Assembly (NCBI RefSeq): GCF_029395355.1
Contig: NZ_CP113913.1
Span: forward strand, 1,178,001-1,242,000
Direction of reading: 5' to 3'
Origin: Bifidobacterium sp. ESL0800
Lineage (GTDB): Bacteria > Actinomycetota > Actinomycetes > Actinomycetales > Bifidobacteriaceae
Length of the DNA stretch: 64,000 nucleotides
Made by a program: the position numbers and the translations under genes. The notes under the pieces were generated by a model. It searched no databases, was not told the DNA's origin, and saw nothing but the letters and a program-made list of their open reading frames with translations. Below are positions 62,056 through 64,000 of this stretch, piece after piece (the first letter of the stretch is position 1; every line of letters starts with the position of its first letter).

Positions 62056-64000
62056 CTACTCGGTGCGCAACGCTGTGGCTGGGTCCTGCTTGGCGGCCTT
62101 GCGCGACGGGATGAGCCCGCCGATCAAGGTGAGGACTACCGACAGGACGATGAGCACAATCGCACCGGTCAGCGGCAGCGCGGCGTTGACCTGGTCGGTG
62201 CCCATGAAGTGGTGCATCACCGCGTTGCCCGGCACGATCAATATCAGTGTGACCACAATGCCGATCACCCCGGCGCACAGGCCGATGATGCCCGTCTCGG
62301 CGTTGAAGACCGTGGAGACGTTGTGCTTGGAAGCGCCCATCGCGCGCAGGATGCCGATCTCCTTGGTGCGCTCGAGCACCGAGATGTAGGTGATGATGCC
62401 GATCATGATCGAGGAGACCACCAGCGAGACCGCGACGAAGGCGATCAGCACGTAGGTGATGACGTTGATGATGGTGGTCACCGAGTTCATCATCAGGCCC
62501 GCATAATCGGTGTAGACGATGCGGTCCTTTTTCTTCGCGCCGTCGTTGTAGCGCTTGATGGCGTCCTCGATATCGTTCTTGGCGTCGAAGCTGTCGGCGT
62601 AGATCTTGATGGAGCTCGGGGCGTCGCGGCCGATGACGCCGAAATCGGCGAGATTGCCGGAGTAGGTGCCGGTGGAGACGTATTGGTTGTATATCGAGAC
62701 CAGAACATTTTCGGGGGCCGTGGCGAGATAGTTGCTGAAGGCCTGCGCCACCTGCTGCTCGCCCATGCCGGAAATCGCCTCCTGCGGATTGCTGGCCACG
62801 GCGGCATTGCCGGCGGCGGCCGCAGCGGCATTACGCTGCCGGGTGACGTCGGCGGACTGGTCGGCACTCGCCGCTCCCATGCCGCCGGGCGCCTGGGTCA
62901 TCAGCGTCTTGGCCATGTTCGCCTGGTCCGAGACGGGCAGCGAGGCGACGTAGGCCTTGGCGTTGGCGGCCTTCGTCGCGTCGTCGGAAGGCGCAAAGGT
63001 CATGCCGTTCAAGATGTTGTGGGTGCGATCGGCCTTCTGTGCGGCCACGATCTCACTGGATTTCGCGTGGTCGATCAGCTGGTCGGTGAGCATGCGCGTG
63101 TAACCGATTCCCGGCGCCAACGGCGTGGTCTTGGCATTGGCATCGGCACGGATGACACCTACGACCTTGAGTTTCACCGCGGACCCGGAGTCCATGAGCT
63201 TGCCGATCTGGTCGGCGTCGTTGCCCACATATTTGTAATGGCCGTCCGCGCCCTTGACATACTGGTCGGCTGCGGGCAGCAAGGTCAACGACTGGTTCAT
63301 CGCCTTGGAATAGTCGATGCGCTTGGTGTCGGTCTTGACCTTTTCGCCGCTGTTGAGCCGGTTCATCATGTCGTTGTAGTCGGCTGAAGGAAGCAGGCCG
63401 AGCTCGTAGACCTGGGTCAGCGGGATCTGGTTGTTCTTGTCGAGTACGAGGACCACCTGGTCGCTTGACTTGGGCCAGTGGCCTTTGACCATCCGGTAGT
63501 TGTCGCGGATCACCGAGCTGATGGGCTGCTTGTCGGCGTGCTCGCCGGGCATGATCTCGGCGAAGGCATCGGGGGCCTTGTTGGCGTCGGTTTTGCCGGT
63601 CAGCATCGCCATCTGTTTGGATTGCAGGTTCGAGATATCACCGGAGGACGAGTTGAGCCCGGCGATGGTGCTGGCCGCGCTCTGCATGCCCTGTGCCCCG
63701 CCGACTTTCACTCCGCTGACGTCAACGAGCGTGTCCTTGGAATCGTGGGTGAATACCGAGAATTTGGGGGCGTAGGAATATTGGATGCCGACGTCACCGA
63801 CATACTTGCGCACGTCGTTGCCCGGCTTGTCAAGATATTGCTTGAAGGGGCTCAGATTATTGCTGGTGATGCCGGAGGTCATCGACGAGGCGCCTTTGAT
63901 GCTGGAATCGTCGGGATAGATGCCGTTGCGGCTCTTGCCCGACTCGTTCTTCTTGGCATCGGCGCTGGCCTGGGCGGTGTTCATGATCTTGTTCATGTCG
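62056..64000 (-). CDS. FtsX/MacB-type ABC transporter permease (5' end outside window)
   Basis: C-terminal 648 or so residues of a large permease. A long extracytoplasmic domain (rich in Ser, Asn, Asp and Ala; matches the MacB periplasmic core type only loosely) leads into three membrane helices near the end, with ERTKEIGILRAMGASKHNV and the terminal IPSRKAAKQDPATALR typical of FtsX-like permeases. The frame runs past the window edge, so the ATG at 63996 is probably internal; the first membrane helix and any fused ATPase lie outside. Substrate unknown; such exporters act on peptides, lipids or drugs. Confidence 0.88.
   Translation of the reverse strand, partial: DMNKIMNTAQASADAKKNESGKSRNGIYPDDSSIKGASSMTSGITSNNLSPFKQYLDKPGNDVRKYVGDVGIQYSYAPKFSVFTHDSKDTLVDVSGVKVGGAQGMQSAASTIAGLNSSSGDISNLQSKQMAMLTGKTDANKAPDAFAEIMPGEHADKQPISSVIRDNYRMVKGHWPKSSDQVVLVLDKNNQIPLTQVYELGLLPSADYNDMMNRLNSGEKVKTDTKRIDYSKAMNQSLTLLPAADQYVKGADGHYKYVGNDADQIGKLMDSGSAVKLKVVGVIRADANAKTTPLAPGIGYTRMLTDQLIDHAKSSEIVAAQKADRTHNILNGMTFAPSDDATKAANAKAYVASLPVSDQANMAKTLMTQAPGGMGAASADQSADVTRQRNAAAAAAGNAAVASNPQEAISGMGEQQVAQAFSNYLATAPENVLVSIYNQYVSTGTYSGNLADFGVIGRDAPSSIKIYADSFDAKNDIEDAIKRYNDGAKKKDRIVYTDYAGLMMNSVTTIINVITYVLIAFVAVSLVVSSIMIGIITYISVLERTKEIGILRAMGASKHNVSTVFNAETGIIGLCAGVIGIVVTLILIVPGNAVMHHFMGTDQVNAALPLTGAIVLIVLSVVLTLIGGLIPSRKAAKQDPATALRTE

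Overview
The window reads as chromosomal DNA of a Bifidobacterium (Bifidobacteriaceae, Actinobacteria). The his gene order hisD-hisC-hisB-(unknown)-hisH-priA, the ftsZ-sepF-yggT-divIVA-lspA-rluA-dnaE run, and the block of YlbL-like protease, DUF2342, UvrD-like helicase, phosphotransferase-like protein and DUF3107 are all actinobacterial. GC-rich coding DNA, GTG/TTG starts and several starts without a Shine-Dalgarno directly after a -10 box fit the same group. The species cannot be named from the sequence alone. The rhamnosidase/xylosidase locus suggests a gut inhabitant that uses plant glycosides.

Region by region. (1) 1-14.9 kb is a minus-strand glycoside operon: two ABC permeases, a lipoprotein binding protein, a GH31 alpha-xylosidase, two GH3 enzymes and a GH78 alpha-L-rhamnosidase cut by the window edge. 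An IclR regulator and a YesL-like membrane protein lie divergently. No transport ATPase is present, so a shared one elsewhere is likely. (2) 14.9-21.1 kb holds histidine genes, with a striking multi-branched leader directly before hisH. (3) 21.1-32.7 kb is core machinery: dnaE, an RluA-type pseudouridine synthase, lspA, polar-growth and division genes (divIVA, yggT, sepF, ftsZ, with a long structured RNA upstream of ftsZ), dusB and glycyl-tRNA synthetase. (4) 32.9-39.4 kb has a thiamine-binding-like protein, an orphan LacI regulator, uppS, recO, a membrane-anchored alpha/beta hydrolase and a protein with repeated DivIVA-like segments. (5) 39.5-43.0 kb is an accessory island of overlapping membrane-protein genes containing a mosaic gene duplication; it ends near tRNA-Val. 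(6) 43.2-54.5 kb: tRNA-Val, glyA and the conserved actinobacterial block, in which the protease lacks its PDZ domain, the metalloprotease has lost its first zinc His and the kinase has lost its catalytic residues, followed by PHP and VKOR genes. (7) 54.6-64 kb: dapF, murI, a patatin-like lipase, an SPFH protein, a fused double CrcB fluoride channel like eukaryotic FEX, a flavin NADH oxidase, a tandem array of 61-bp stem-loop repeats, and the C-terminal part of an FtsX-type ABC permease cut by the window end.

The most unusual items are RNA or DNA structure rather than genes: the hisH leader (three-way junction plus a helix covering the ribosome binding site), the long hairpin before ftsZ, the 61-bp repeat array, and hairpins in every long intercistronic gap of the glycosidase part of the sugar operon. 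Among proteins, three members of one conserved block have lost expected functional elements, which suggests those proteins persist for non-catalytic or changed roles.
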